DNA of 60,000 nucleotides from Polytrichum commune (Eukaryota > Streptophyta > Polytrichopsida > Polytrichales > Polytrichaceae), in contig OX485807.1 of assembly GCA_950295325.1 (NCBI GenBank), positions 16,831,001 to 16,891,000 on the forward strand. The letters are read 5' to 3'. Each line of letters begins with the position of its first letter. Within the stretch, counting starts at the first letter, position 1. Positions 49,292-60,000 of this stretch are shown piece after piece. Under the pieces are notes generated by a model. It was not told the DNA's origin and ran no database searches. It was given only the letters and a program-made list of their open reading frames with translations. The translations under genes and the position numbers were made by a program.

Positions 49292-52200
49292 CTACGAAGA
49301 TGGCCTGCCCAAACTGGTTGTGTTCTCGGCTCTGTTCCTCAATAATATGGTGTCACGCACTTTGCCATCTTCCTGATAATCACCTTTCTTGCGGGGTGAG
49401 GTCATGATCTTCCCTTTCAGCCCTTGTGGGATGCCAGAAGACGACGCCCTGCCACAAACTGCTGTGGTAACATTACCCATCATGCGCGTTATCTCTTCCA
49501 TGCTCGGAATCGGAATGATGTAACTCACACCCCACAATATGGGACAATTGGGCAGTCCCTCCGCTTGATCCAGGAAACCAATGTGCTTGGGATAGCGCCC
49601 GTCCTTCTTGAACATGACGGGAGTGTCCTTGTAAAAAACCCTGATGACGGATATCATTTGTTCCCCTTTCTTACGCAAATCCTGCTCGTCATTTAGGCAC
49701 CTCGACTTGTGGTTGATTCCAGCATAGGCCTCCGCCACGACTTTCCCTTCGAATTTCGGGTGCAAAATCCATACCTTCACTCTTACTCTGATGGGATTCT
49801 ACAGCACCAAGTGAAGAATCACACAATGTCATTCAATAAACTGCACAACTTTGATAATCAGAAGTCATTGTCAACACGCACCACATATACCATTTTCTTT
49901 GTGCAAGAAACTCCCAAATGACATGACAGATGTACTCACCGAATTAGCGGGTCGTCTGCTGAATTCAAGCTGTGTGATGACTGATGCATCAATCTGGGGT
50001 GTTTTAGGCTTCTTCATTTGAGGACTTGTACTTTTTGCTTTCCCTCTTTGAGTCCTCTTCTCTTGGCCTCTTGCCTCATTCAGCAATCTCCGTTTCACTG
50101 GTACCTTGGGTATCACAGGCAAGTCTTCGCCAGATGATTCAATTCCAATTGCATGGCGACCAGTATCATCCTTAGTAGATTCATCGGCTTCTTCCGCTAT
50201 GGAGTGGTCAACACATTTGGGTCTTGATTTCTTCTGACCGGACTCTTTGTTGCAGTGTGCCACATTGTTATCATTTGGTTTGCCTAACCCACCATCTTCT
50301 TCTGAATCCTCTGTGTCCTGAGGCCATCTCAGCTTCTGGAATGTGGCTTCAACTTCATGGCTTTTTGTGTCACCCTCGTAGCTATAGTCCAGTAGATGTG
50401 AGCTTTCCGGAGACCTCAAGGGGCTCGTGATATCTATCTCTTGGGAGCTACTTCGGGAGCTTGAGTTCCTCACCTTTGACTGCCGCACATTTCCCATGAT
50501 TTTTTTCGGAAATTTGGGAGCTGGACGACGGCAATCGTCTGATGAATGGTCAGACGACAATAACTCCACATGCTGCGAAAATCTCCCACCGTCCTTACTT
50601 CTGCTATTCCCTTCCTTCAACGTTGCCTTCCTTTCATTCGACCGCGACTTCCCTTGTCTATGATGAGAGTCCAACACCTGGACTGCTGACGGTCTTTTTA
50701 ATCCACTCAGCACCTCTGCTGCAGTGCGATTACTCGGCCTCGGTTGTTTTAGGGGCTCTGTTGCACTGTCAGGTGCAAGATAGATATGTGCTTGACTAGA
50801 GACGTTGTGGGCCAGGAAGTCACATTCTGACGACAAGTTAGAAACAAACTCATCTACCAAAGCATGCAGTTTATTGCTAATGTCAAGCATGGGTGGTCGC
50901 TCCGAAGGAACAATTGGTGAGGAGGTCTTTGATGTTTGTGATGCCGGTGGACGACAAGACAGTGCCGACTCCTTGGAAACTATCTCCTTGCGTTGTTCCA
51001 CACATGGGTGAGACACATTTGAGTAATGCACAGGTACATATGGAGACTGCAAATTGCCAATAGTATGCCCACAATTAAGAAGCACAAATGACTCCGCAAC
51101 AACACTTTGATAGGATGGTGCGAGTAATGTAGAAATTCAATACGACAATGGGGTTTAGGTTTTCACATACTTTTGGTTGGGATAGTTTTGGGTGCACAAA
51201 CGTACTACAAGGCTGACCTTCTTCGCTCTCGGCTGCCTTCTGTTGCTCCCGACTGTCATTTTTTAGCTTCTCCTGGATGTACACATGCAGAGAGAAGGTG
51301 TTAAAATGAGCTGAAACAGGACAACACTTGATCATGGTAAATTGTTTGAGACAGCATGGTGAAGAGTAAGTCAGTGGACCTCACTGCCTCCTTATTTTCA
51401 GTGGCCAAGCCGTGATGTGAAAGATTGCAGGGAGAGGTTAGGGCCAGAAAAACGTACTGCCGCGCCTTTTTTGGCTGAAGCATTTGCCTTGTTCCTTTCG
51501 CATTCTTTGCTCCCTTCCTTTGACTTCCAATAATCTACCAATTGCAACCATGCCGCTGATGAACAGTCATCAGGCTTACGGTGATCACCGTGTACTGTCC
51601 AGTGACGGTGATACATTGCTCTATTTCTCTTGTACAGACGTTGTAGATATCCCGCTACCAAGCCTTCTGGCAGTGGCTTCTCTATTATGAACTGCCTCTT
51701 CACTTCTCTCATGATTTCTTGCATAGTGGATGGATTTTTAACGTCTATGTTGGCATTTGGAACAAATGCAAGTGCAGTTAATTTTAGGGCGTTCAAGAAC
51801 TGGGCTTTGTACTGAACTATGTCTCCAAGATCGTCTTGCTGCAGCCGGACTTGTGGCACTCTACCTTCCGCAATGGATCTTTTCACTTCTTTTAGGTAAG
51901 ACTTCTCTTCTACTCTAAGTTGTTTTCTCTGAGACAACGTGTACGGTGGGGATGACTTACTAGAGTTCGTCCTTAAATGCATGGGACTATTGCTTGTATG
52001 GATCAACCGCGTTTGCTCCTTCAGGGTGGACTGTTGCTCACGGCGGGTACCTCCTCCTGATGACGTGCGGGCACTCGGTGTTGAATGAGGAGCAGGACGT
52101 GCCACTGCGGATGGAGTCGGGGAGGCGGTTTCGGGTCCCTTCTCACCAAAGGAGGAGTCCCCGCGACCCCCACTACTGTCTCTGGCGGCGTTGTAATCTC

Positions 52201-53076
52201 TTGGGCCTTCGTATCTGCGCACAACAGAGTCAGGATCGAGTCCCGGTTCCGAATTCAGAGCATCTGCACTTCCCACTGGCATACGGTGGGTCCCTGGGCG
52301 AGGTTGCAGTCCTTCATGCACCGAAGAGGGGAATTGTTGGGAGTTGTAGTACTCCTTCCCTGTAATGTACCCAGGTTGAGAGCTAAATGTGCCGCCCTGT
52401 GGCATGTTGTGGAATGGCAACACGTGCCTGTTGCTCGATGTTCCGTCGAGATGACTTTCACGTCGTTGTGGGCTATATGACACTTGGTTGTTGTATGAAT
52501 TTGTGGATGCAAAGGGAGTGCCGAGACATGGGTTGTACATGGGCTGCCGAGGACCAGCTGGCGTCCCAACCACCGGCTGCGCAGTTTGCCACGGGATTGT
52601 GCTCTGCGGTTGATGGTAACCAGCAGATTGCGGCATACTGAACATCTGCACACCCTGTTCAATCACATTATGCGTGATGTCAGCAATGTCACGTGCAGTT
52701 CACAGACAGAGACAATGGGACGCAAGAGTGTCTTGAATCACAACATTAGCAAATTGACACAGTGATCTTGGGATGCGGCATACCTGTCCCGGATCGAACC
52801 TCTGTGGTTGCGCATGGTTGGGTCGGAATACCTGTTCAGATACGAAAACAAAAAACTTCAGAATACGTGCAAGCAATACCTGCTACTGCAGTGTTCTGGA
52901 ACTCGACTAAGTACTAATGAGGACCCCGTATTGCCAGCAATCCATGCAGATGTATAAACAATGTGGAGTCCAATCAGGGAAAGACACGTTACCCCGCGCG
53001 TAAAATCATCCGCAAACTGTGTGCTTCTCACCACGTCGAATTCCGCAACATTGACACTGTCGTGATAGTCGTCCAT
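49292..53076 (-). CDS. Transposase_24-like CACTA protein (TnpA-type), 6 exons, 1,014 residues
   Basis: Minus-strand exons 53076-52993, 52831-52784, 52654-51458, 51272-51171, 51046-49940 and 49798-49292 all end and begin in phase 0 at GT-AG borders and read through without a stop. The N-terminus starts MDDYHDSVNV in an ACCATGG context, followed by a Q/P/S-rich region. Near residues 400-440, AAWLQLVDYWKSKEGSKECE then RNKANASAKKG matches the Transposase_24 block (W-x-x-x-V-x-YW-x-S-x-EG...NK-x-NR) of plant EnSpm second proteins. The middle is serine-rich with basic stretches (KRRLLNEARGQEKRTQRGK). The last exon has a conserved-looking VRVKVWILHPKFEGKVVAEAYAG block. Such proteins bind subterminal repeats and assist Tnp2. 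The 3' end could differ: an alternative frame (FGQAIFVVHSQ) followed by a donor lies across the stop. Confidence 0.75.
52164..52221 (+). repeat. 58-bp direct repeat, copy 1 (inside TnpA-like exon 3)
   Basis: Identical by eye to 56596-56653; begins CGACCCCCACTACTG and ends GTATCTGCGCA. On the minus strand it encodes part of the RRYEGPRDYNAARDSSGG segment. Confidence 0.9.
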
Positions 53077-53665
53077 GGTATATATTTGCAATTTGTCGAT
53101 CACGACGTTAGTTTCTCACAACAACCGGAAATGCATCGGGGCAACCGAAGTTTGGCGTTGGCACCGCTGCGTCTCTTGGTCCCAACCCAGAGTTACGATG
53201 CATCTCTTGGTCAGCAGCTTAGGGTCTCGTTCGAATGAGAAGGGGCCGAAAGTCAGACTTGTGCGCGTGACGGAAACATAGGAGATTTGTCTATTCGACC
53301 TAGCCAGTAAATGGGACCTCGGATTCCAGGCGTCATGGAGGAGACGCCAACATGACGTGCACAAAGTAGAAGGTCTGTACTAAGAAGGTAAATCCATCCA
53401 CAAGACTACTCACACAACAACCAAGAATGCGTCGGTGGAAGACATCATCATTCGCCAGATCTAAGGCCTATCCAGCGTCTCCAACCTTGTCTCCAACCGC
53501 GCAACTCAGCAACAGCAACAGCAACAGCGATATATATGTGCTACTGCAATTTGGAAAAGCTAAACAAAGACTATAAATTGTGGAACTTACGATTGCAACT
53601 CACAAGGTTTTCTAGAATGTGCGCCTGCTGAAGTATGACAGTAATTGGATTGAGCAAGAATGAAC
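53077..53665. promoter_or_regulatory. Upstream region of the TnpA-like gene
   Basis: Between the TnpA-like start and the solo LTR. (CAGCAA)n-like sequence lies near 53,505-53,530. No clear TATA box for the minus-strand gene. Confidence 0.25.
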
Positions 53666-54647
53666 AGTTGTGTCGCGCACCTCTCCATGAGGAGTGCCCG
53701 AAACACCATGGGCAGAAGGGGGACCCCGGAGTGACACCCGGGACTTGTGGCGCCGTTGGTGAGAGGGCCCAAGTGATCCTAGTGTGGGCGAGGGCCCCGG
53801 GCATTGGGAACGCCTCCCACCCACGAAGACTAGGAGGCACAAGGGTAAGGCCATGAGTTATGCGTAGCTCATGGCGTGGTGATTCTAGAAAGCTCAAGAA
53901 CACCTCAATCGGAGGTGTGAGCTAGGAGTTATGGCCATTTGAGTGGGGCGCTGTCCCGGGACGGCGCCCTGGTACAGCAGTGCCTGGGAGTGATTCCCGG
54001 GACTGCCAAGGTTCAAACAGGCATAACGTCCTCAATACTTGCCCGAATGGGGCAAGTGAGGAGTGCATCGGCATCTTCGTGAAGCGTAGATGAAGATGGA
54101 GTGGTCAAGTGTTAGCATCAGACATCATACAAGGAAGTTATGATGGTCTGAAGCTGTGGGGGTTTCTAGGCCCAGCGGCTAAGGCAAAATGTCCACTTGG
54201 CCCCAAACTCTTGGTAGAGAGACAAGAGGTTGGTTGACGGTGGGGTAGGGGCCCCGCGTAGAGTCCTAGAGGCTTATATGGGTGAGGTGGTGTGGCCTCA
54301 CCCACCCGAGGCCGAACGGCAAGGCCTCCATGGGCTTTGGCCTATTGTGAGGCCATAGTTGCCTAGTATGGTTCGGGTTGTTGTAGTGTTGCTCCGGCAA
54401 CGCGATGATCAACATAAGATTGGACTTCCATGGATGGAAGTCCACATTGGGGAAATGGGTTACCGATTAAGGGGTGAGTCCCGAAAGCAAAGTAGGAGGG
54501 TTGGTTCCCTCCTATGAACTATTGGTCCGGGGTAAGAGGAGCTATCCATTAGCATGGCGGAATGCGAATGGTTAGCGCTCGTAACCTTTGCTAGAAACGA
54601 AAATTGGCAAGATTGTTAAGGGACCTAGCAAGGGTTGCGACAAGTTG
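53666..54647. mobile_element. Solo LTR with 5-bp target duplication
   Basis: The element spans 53671-54642 (972 bp). It begins TGTCGCGC and ends TTGCGACA, so the TG...CA termini form a 6-bp inverted repeat (TGTCGC/GCGACA). The direct repeat AGTTG flanks it at 53666-53670 and 54643-54647. It is GC-rich, non-coding and contains no internal retrotransposon domain. This is the usual product of recombination between the two LTRs of a full element. The insertion lies between the two CACTA genes and leaves both reading frames intact. Confidence 0.85.
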
Positions 54648-54689
54648 CCTGTCAAGAATGCTCTGAACAAACTACGGCCGATTAGTATA

Positions 54690-55706
54690 TGCGGATCCTA
54701 CAGATCACGAATTCCGTAGCACTTCCACACGACTCCATTCCTACAAACAAACCACAGCCGGGAGAAGTCATAAATTGGTACACAACATATCCTGTAGGTG
54801 CAACAGGCGTCCAACAAACGGTGAAAACATTGGGAGCATTGGAATGATTGCTCCCCTTCTTGCAATACAACGCTATTATACATGTACATAAGTCGATCCG
54901 GACAATGAGCAAGCACAACAAGTTACACTCATGTAATACAGGTTTGCTAGCGCCAGAACACGTCAGGAGCGGCGCTCCTCTTCCATAGAACCTGCACATT
55001 CACAGCCTCAATCTCCTTAGAATCACACACGCACGAGTATGTGAGTCGAAAAAGGGTGGAAATGAGCGCAGTGCATATAGGAGGTAGCACATTGTTCACT
55101 TCAATGCATGTTTTGCAGACTCCATTCCCTACAACTTCCAGCACACGATCCTGTTAGCGCAAGACCGGCCCAAAACAACGATCACATGAACAAAAGGTTG
55201 ACGCGATAGAAGAAACAGAGTGTGCCTATCTTCCTTGGTGCATCAAAGGCGCTAAAGCGGCTCTGGGGAATATGCAGAGAGGGAGCACCAGTGTGAGCAA
55301 AAAAAAACATGCATGTGAGGCATTCCATAGGGAGTTCCACAGTGCGATGCCCATCCGGAGGGAAAGGCAATGCCCACCTTGACTCACCACAACAGATCCC
55401 CCCTGTTCCCACCCAACCACAATCTTCCGAAGGCGAATGAGACAATAGTGTCCGATGGCAACGGGAATCAAGCGAGACAAACATACAAGAACGGCGTTTG
55501 AATAACAAATTCGCAGGGTTAGGAGAGCCGAACGGCATAGATGCAAAAGGAGACGGACAGCCGGCAACAAGTGTAAGTCTTGGCTGCGTATTCAATGTGG
55601 GGTAGCTTGGTTCGCCAACTGCCAAGCTAGCGCCCGCCATGTCCACAGACACCTTGTGAGCTTGGCTCACAACACTCAGCAACAGCGCCACAGACGCAAG
55701 GCCCAT
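54690..55706 (-). other. Possible captured host gene fragment with secretory-like N-terminus
   Basis: The minus-strand ORF 55706-55182 (174 residues) begins MGLASVALLLSVVSQAHK, which looks like a signal peptide, followed by a cysteine-containing region (EDCGWVGTGGICCGE). Downstream on the same strand 55144-54947 reads NGVCKTCIEVNN...YSCVCDSKEIE after a plausible acceptor, and 54,860-54,690 is again cysteine-rich. The pattern resembles an extracellular domain of a plant receptor-like protein, but I cannot assign a family and no continuous spliced frame was established. It lies between the CACTA genes, as captured host exons often do. Confidence 0.3.
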
Positions 55707-58131
55707 CTCTTCGGAGACATTGAGGCAATGTGTGGGGGGAGTGGGAATAACTGAAGAGTGGCCCCATCATTGCAGGTGGCTGAATCAAATCTGGCAATGA
55801 AGAGGCTAGATCTAGTCCCCGCCAATGGTGTGGCCACACATCATCATTCACACCACCTGCGCACAACACACCATGAGAGCCCCTATGTGGGCCAGCTACC
55901 CTGGACGGCACGTGTGCGGGCATCGCAGGCGATCAACGGTTGGAGCTGGCCCGGGCAGCTCCAAGCTCCACGTGGACGGTGGATCGGGGCCCGGGCAGGT
56001 GGGCGCGCAAATTTTGTGCGGCGGGCCCATCACCATCCCGCGTCTCTGTCCAGCAGCCATTGCCGTCTGCGTCATCCCCATCCACCATGTTCTGAGCCAA
56101 CAGACCTCTTCGTTTCCCTGTTCAATCACTCCCTCGGGAACATGGTTCGTGTGAAGTCGAGGCCCTTGGGTGCGGCCAAGTAGTGCGCTCCCTGTTGCAA
56201 CTTGGCGCATGATTAGGAGAAGGGATCCCTGTCATTTTGCAGACCGCGTTGCACGAGAGTGCTTTGCTGACACCACCTGAAGGATCTGCCATTCCGATCC
56301 CCTTGGGTCTTCGAGGGTTTACCACCTTTGTGCTGCAACGTTAGATAGGACTCACTTGGTTTGACTACATACAGGTATCTCCATGGGATGGAGTTGTCGA
56401 TACGGAGTTCCTGTCTGATGACGTTGTTTTATTGCCGCAGGGACGCCAACAATGTGTGCGGGGGTGCAACAATCAGTGATATTTCTGCAAACCTTGGCGA
56501 TTTTTCTAATCATGGTGGGAGTAGTCCATCTTTTGTCTTCTTTGCGTTGGTTCTCCTCGGTATTGTGCATATTCTCAACATCACGTACTTCTACTCGACC
56601 CCCACTACTGTCTCTGGCGGCGTTGTAATCTCTTGGGCCTTCGTATCTGCGCAGTATTCAACCTTAGGGAAGATGAGGGGGGGATCGTCCTACGAGGTAC
56701 AACAGTGTGCCTCAGTTTACTTCTGGTCCCATGGTGTGCACCGAAGTAAGATTGTGTGGATCAATATGAGGGCGTGCAAACATGATTGAAAGAGATCTCC
56801 CTATGTGTCGATGTATCCTCAGTCCTTGCACATAAGTATGCAGTTTTAGACAGGCTATGAGTTTGAGGTATCTTCAAGAATACGAAGGAACTGCAAATCC
56901 TGTTTAAAGCGTTTTTGCTACTTGTATTGCTCCTCAAAGGTAGGCTGACCATCCGTTGGTGTTTGAGCTTCTGGTGGTGCTTGGTTGCTATTGGGGTGAG
57001 ATCGGGACCTTAACTGTGAGCTTGTCATCTCTGTTGCTGGCAGTTCGTGTACATGAATGTCTTTTGGGGGCGGGACCAATCTATGGTCATCTGTGGTTAA
57101 ATGATATGCGGTATGTTGTGGAGTCTGCTCACAACAATGTCCATGAATGTAATACAAGAACAGTCATAAGATGTTGTGGGGTCTGCTCACCCTGTTTTAA
57201 TGTTCTGTTGATTAGCAAAAGTTTCAAGCTTCAAGTTTTTCAAGTGCCTCATGGCACGGGGCTTGCTAACATGAGTGGGGGTGCTAACCTTGGTCCACGT
57301 CCACTTGACTAACGGGTTTTGAACTGCAAACACGGGTTTCCATAGAACTCAAGTGAAACAAAATGTTGCTTCTATGCGGATCTCCGGAGCAGATGTGGAT
57401 GCTAACTCTGACTATCTCATGAGACTGTCAAGCACTGGACGTATGTTCTCTAGGTTCTGAAGCAATGACACTATTATTCTGTTGAAGGCAAACCAGTGAG
57501 GTGTCGCATACATGGCTTATCTTTTGTGTTTGTGCAATTCACGTCTGATTTCATGAATCATGTCTTTTGGAGGTTTAGTGTACTGATAGAAAATGATGTT
57601 GTGGGCATTGTGATAACAATCCACTTCCGCTAAGGCTAGTTTGCCAGAGGTAACATCCAAATCCTTGTCGCTCAAGTTTTCACTGTCACGGTGGTGCTGA
57701 AATTACATGCACAATATGAATGCGTGGTTAAGAGTTTTACCCATGAATCGGCTATTAGTCCTTGTAAGTTGGGCTGGACTCCTTTACACAATAAAATCCG
57801 ACGTGGCCATCCCCACTACTTCAAACATCCATTTCAAGGCCAACTTCACTAAACTCATATATGTTCTTCCAGATGATTTATCTTTGCTTTGGAAAATTGT
57901 CATCTATTTTCGTGCAAATTTAATTCAACATATTTGATGAATGACCCGGACACACACGTGCTGATGTTGCAAGAGTGTAAATTTGTGTGTTTCACTAGTT
58001 CGTGGATTGGTCAAAATTTTATGTTAATGGGCATACGGTGTGACTTGACCATGTAGGTCCATAACTTGAGGACGTGGACCAGGATGTGCGATTGAATTGA
58101 GGCACATTTGGGTACCCCGGGGTCTACAAGC
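55707..58131. other. Region between captured fragment and Tnp2, no gene established
   Basis: ORFs 55758-56183 (+) and 57157-56918 (-, P/Q-rich) show no motif. The segment 56596-56653 is an exact copy of 58 bp of the TnpA-like exon 3. Two related segments (ATGTTGTGG.GTCTGCTCAC) lie at 57,112 and 57,172. The Tnp2 promoter should lie near the end of this stretch. Confidence 0.35.
56596..56653 (+). repeat. 58-bp direct repeat, copy 2
   Basis: Exact copy of 52164-52221, same orientation, 4,432 bp away, with unrelated flanks. Confidence 0.9.
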
Positions 58132-60000
58132 ATGGAGGATGGACATAGAATGCGACTACCACTGCATCATCCAGACCGCATTAGAGCAAGGGACCTGAAA
58201 TTGCAGCAAAGAGACGAAGAGCGTGCAATCCGGAATGGTTTGTCTACATATAGGTGCCCTTGCAATCTTTGTGGGGGTCGGAGGCGGCCCTACAAAACGA
58301 CCACAGTTGCTCAACACCTACGGCACCGAGGTAGGCACGGCGCCTTGAGAGGGTGGACTGAGGTAATGTTTTCTGCACATCATACCTGGGAGGCTGCTCA
58401 ATATGGCGTGCTTATGCATATTTCTGGACTTCTGCGTAACCCTGTGCACTCCCTTGTCTCAATCTGTTGTTGTGTTGGCTTACAGGGCGATGACTGTGAC
58501 TCCTCCGACGAGGAGTGGGACACGCACATTGGTCGGCACGCCAGAGTATTCCTTGGCCTTAATGAGCTGGTTGTTGAGATAGCACTCGACGATGGGGTTG
58601 GAGTCGGAAGGCTGGTAAGGAACGCGTTTGCGCGTGCGGACAACATTCACATGCGTGCGTCCACATTCGGTTGCTCCTCGGCTGGTGTTCCCAATGGCTC
58701 ACCAATGCATGAGGATCTTTCTGGAGTCGGGGAGGGCGTTGGCGGCAATACCAGCAATTTGCGACGTGCAGCTGGAGAGACTGCTGCAAATCAGCAAGTC
58801 AACTTGTCCAGACCCACAAGTGACACGGACATGCGCTCCGGATCCACTTCAGCACTGGGATCGAGTATGTCCGACTCGGATGACTCTCAAAACGAGCCAG
58901 AATGTGGACATGGAGAACGCACCGGAAGTGGGGGAACCTGCGCACAGGAGGATTTCCTTGGCAGACCTGACGAGTCGGATGAGGAGGACGATTCAAGCGA
59001 CCATTCCAGTGAGGAAGGCTGGGAGGCATCGAGTGACTCCACGAGTGATGGGATGGATCTAGAGGAATTGTTGGGGCAAATCCCAAATGATCGCTTGGGA
59101 TCAAATCCCGAGATTGATATTGCAGCCACGCTGCCGTTGTATGAGGGGGCCACGTTGTCAATGCTATGCGCGACATTGCTCATTGTGAACTGTTGCAAGA
59201 CACACGGTGTTTCCAACATGTTCATGAATGAGCTGCTTATGCTGTTGAGCATGAGTATACTACCTGTGGGAAATTGCCTTCCCAAGACAGAGTACGAGGC
59301 AACAAAAATTATGCGCAAGCTTGGTTTGGCATACAACATGATACATGCATGTCCTAATGGTTGCTATTTGTTTAAGGGTGATTTAGAGGACTCAGAAAAA
59401 TGTCCAGTTTGTGAGGCTGATAGGTATAGAATGTGCGGTCGGTCAAGAGTACCTTCCATGATATTGCGTCATTTCCCACTAATTCCACAGCTGCAAAGAA
59501 TGTTTAGCTCCAAGAAGTTGTCGAAGTTAAATGTATGGCATCATTTTAACAAGTCAGTAGACGGTCAAATGAGACACACAGCTGACTCTCCACAGTGGGA
59601 CTTTGTGCACACAGAATTGGAGCCCGAAGAGGGTGACAACATGTTTGGTCGAGATCCACGCGATGTACATTTAGGACTTGCAGTCGATGGCATGAACCCA
59701 TATTCTGAGAAACGCAGTACCCAGAGCTTAACCCCAGTTATCATGTTCAACTACAACCTGCCTCCATGGATGGTAACAAAAAAATATTTTGTAATGTTAT
59801 GTCTTTTGATTCCGACCAAATTAAGTCTAACTGGGTTGAATTTTGATGTGTTTATACAACCATTGGTAGACGAGTTGCAGCAACTGTGGAGTCGGGGAGG
59901 GGTGGTCACACGGAACGCTAACGCTTACATGGGAATGTCTCACTTCAACTTGAGGGCTGTTTTAATGTGGACATTACATGATTTCCCGGCGTATGGTCTA
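58132..60000 (+). CDS. CACTA Tnp2-type transposase (5' part, runs off the window)
   Basis: The frame is open from 58096 to the window end; the first ATG is 58132. A probable intron, 58363-58485 (GTAATG...TTACAG, 123 bp), keeps phase, so the frame is open spliced or unspliced. Spliced, 582 residues are visible. The N-terminal YRCPCNLCGG...TVAQHLRHRGRH matches the transposase-associated zinc domain found before Tnp2. After an acidic serine-rich spacer comes LYEGATLSMLCATLL, LPVGNCLPKTEYEATKIM, IHACPNGCYLFKGD...CPVC, then the catalytic region MRHTADSPQWDF, DPRDVHLGLAVDGMNPY, IMFNYNLPPWM, LLIPTKLSLTGLNFDVFIQPL and LHDFPAYG. This is the Transposase_21 signature with the aspartate of LAVDGMNP in place. 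The enzyme cuts at CACTA termini to mobilise the element. No lesion is visible. Confidence 0.92.
   Translation, partial: MEDGHRMRLPLHHPDRIRARDLKLQQRDEERAIRNGLSTYRCPCNLCGGRRRPYKTTTVAQHLRHRGRHGALRGWTEVMFSAHHTWEAAQYGVLMHISGLLRNPVHSLVSICCCVGLQGDDCDSSDEEWDTHIGRHARVFLGLNELVVEIALDDGVGVGRLVRNAFARADNIHMRASTFGCSSAGVPNGSPMHEDLSGVGEGVGGNTSNLRRAAGETAANQQVNLSRPTSDTDMRSGSTSALGSSMSDSDDSQNEPECGHGERTGSGGTCAQEDFLGRPDESDEEDDSSDHSSEEGWEASSDSTSDGMDLEELLGQIPNDRLGSNPEIDIAATLPLYEGATLSMLCATLLIVNCCKTHGVSNMFMNELLMLLSMSILPVGNCLPKTEYEATKIMRKLGLAYNMIHACPNGCYLFKGDLEDSEKCPVCEADRYRMCGRSRVPSMILRHFPLIPQLQRMFSSKKLSKLNVWHHFNKSVDGQMRHTADSPQWDFVHTELEPEEGDNMFGRDPRDVHLGLAVDGMNPYSEKRSTQSLTPVIMFNYNLPPWMVTKKYFVMLCLLIPTKLSLTGLNFDVFIQPLVDELQQLWSRGGVVTRNANAYMGMSHFNLRAVLMWTLHDFPAYGL

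Larger units (their letters stand above)
46421..60000. mobile_element. Large CACTA (EnSpm) element, left end to beyond the window
   Basis: The left terminus starts CACTAGTAGAAAAC at 46421, a typical CACTA terminal sequence, after GGG, which may be the target duplication. A short inverted pair (AACCGTA...TACGGTT) follows within about 50 bp. Inside are a Transposase_24-like gene (53076-49292, minus) and a Tnp2 gene (58132 onward, plus). The right end must lie past 60,000, so the element exceeds 13.5 kb, including a nested solo LTR of 972 bp. Divergent gene orientation is less usual than head-to-tail. Confidence 0.75.

Noticed and set aside
55758-56183. 141-codon plus-strand ORF as a coding gene
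   Set aside because: Histidine/proline-rich low-complexity translation with no motif. It overlaps other open frames in GC-rich DNA.

Overview
The window looks like a transposon-rich piece of a land-plant nuclear genome. A bryophyte (moss) is my best guess. Genes are split by short introns with GT-AG borders, intergenic DNA is AT-rich, and at least seven transposon families are present. The best lineage clue is an immune-receptor gene joining a protein kinase to NB-ARC and LRR domains, an architecture (PNL) known from mosses. I cannot name the species, and another non-seed plant is possible.

Layout. 1-8 kb: two copies of one LINE family (RNase H, zinc knuckle, unknown C-terminal domain), a decayed hAT transposase and a complete 1,012-bp non-autonomous CACTA element with TTG target duplications. 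8-16 kb: mostly unannotated AT-rich DNA with a 347-bp hAT-type MITE with poly-G ends, a possible MITE and a decayed second-type LINE. 16-24.3 kb: gene debris, including a 233-bp repeat present twice, a third LINE copy, a Tat-SF1-like exon, a Rab GTPase exon fragment and a broken Ty1/copia RT-RNase H region.

27.1-33.2 kb (+): a three-exon, apparently intact NLR-type gene (HeLo/DUF1221-like helices, TKL kinase, NB-ARC, about 34 nearly identical 24-residue LRRs). 38.1-33.8 kb (-): a six-exon, apparently intact 1,239-residue gene with a ParB-like motif and a beta-class amino-methyltransferase-like C-terminal half; I do not recognise it as a named plant gene. Just upstream on the same strand is a kinase-like gene broken by a 17-bp duplication and a stop codon, preceded by six 18-bp palindromes spaced about 103 bp. 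This cluster is the most likely place for something undescribed.

42.2-45.9 kb (+): a MULE-type transposase with SWIM-like C-terminus, disabled by a stop, a frameshift and a lost SWIM cysteine. From 46,421 past the window end: a large CACTA element, of which only the left terminus is visible. It holds an intact six-exon Transposase_24-like gene (-) and the 5' part of a Tnp2 transposase (+, open to the window edge), with a solo LTR (AGTTG target duplication) between them. Both genes are open wherever visible, so the element may be young.

Splice models were assembled by eye from phase-compatible GT/AG sites and are predictions. Domain calls rest on motif recognition, not on searches.
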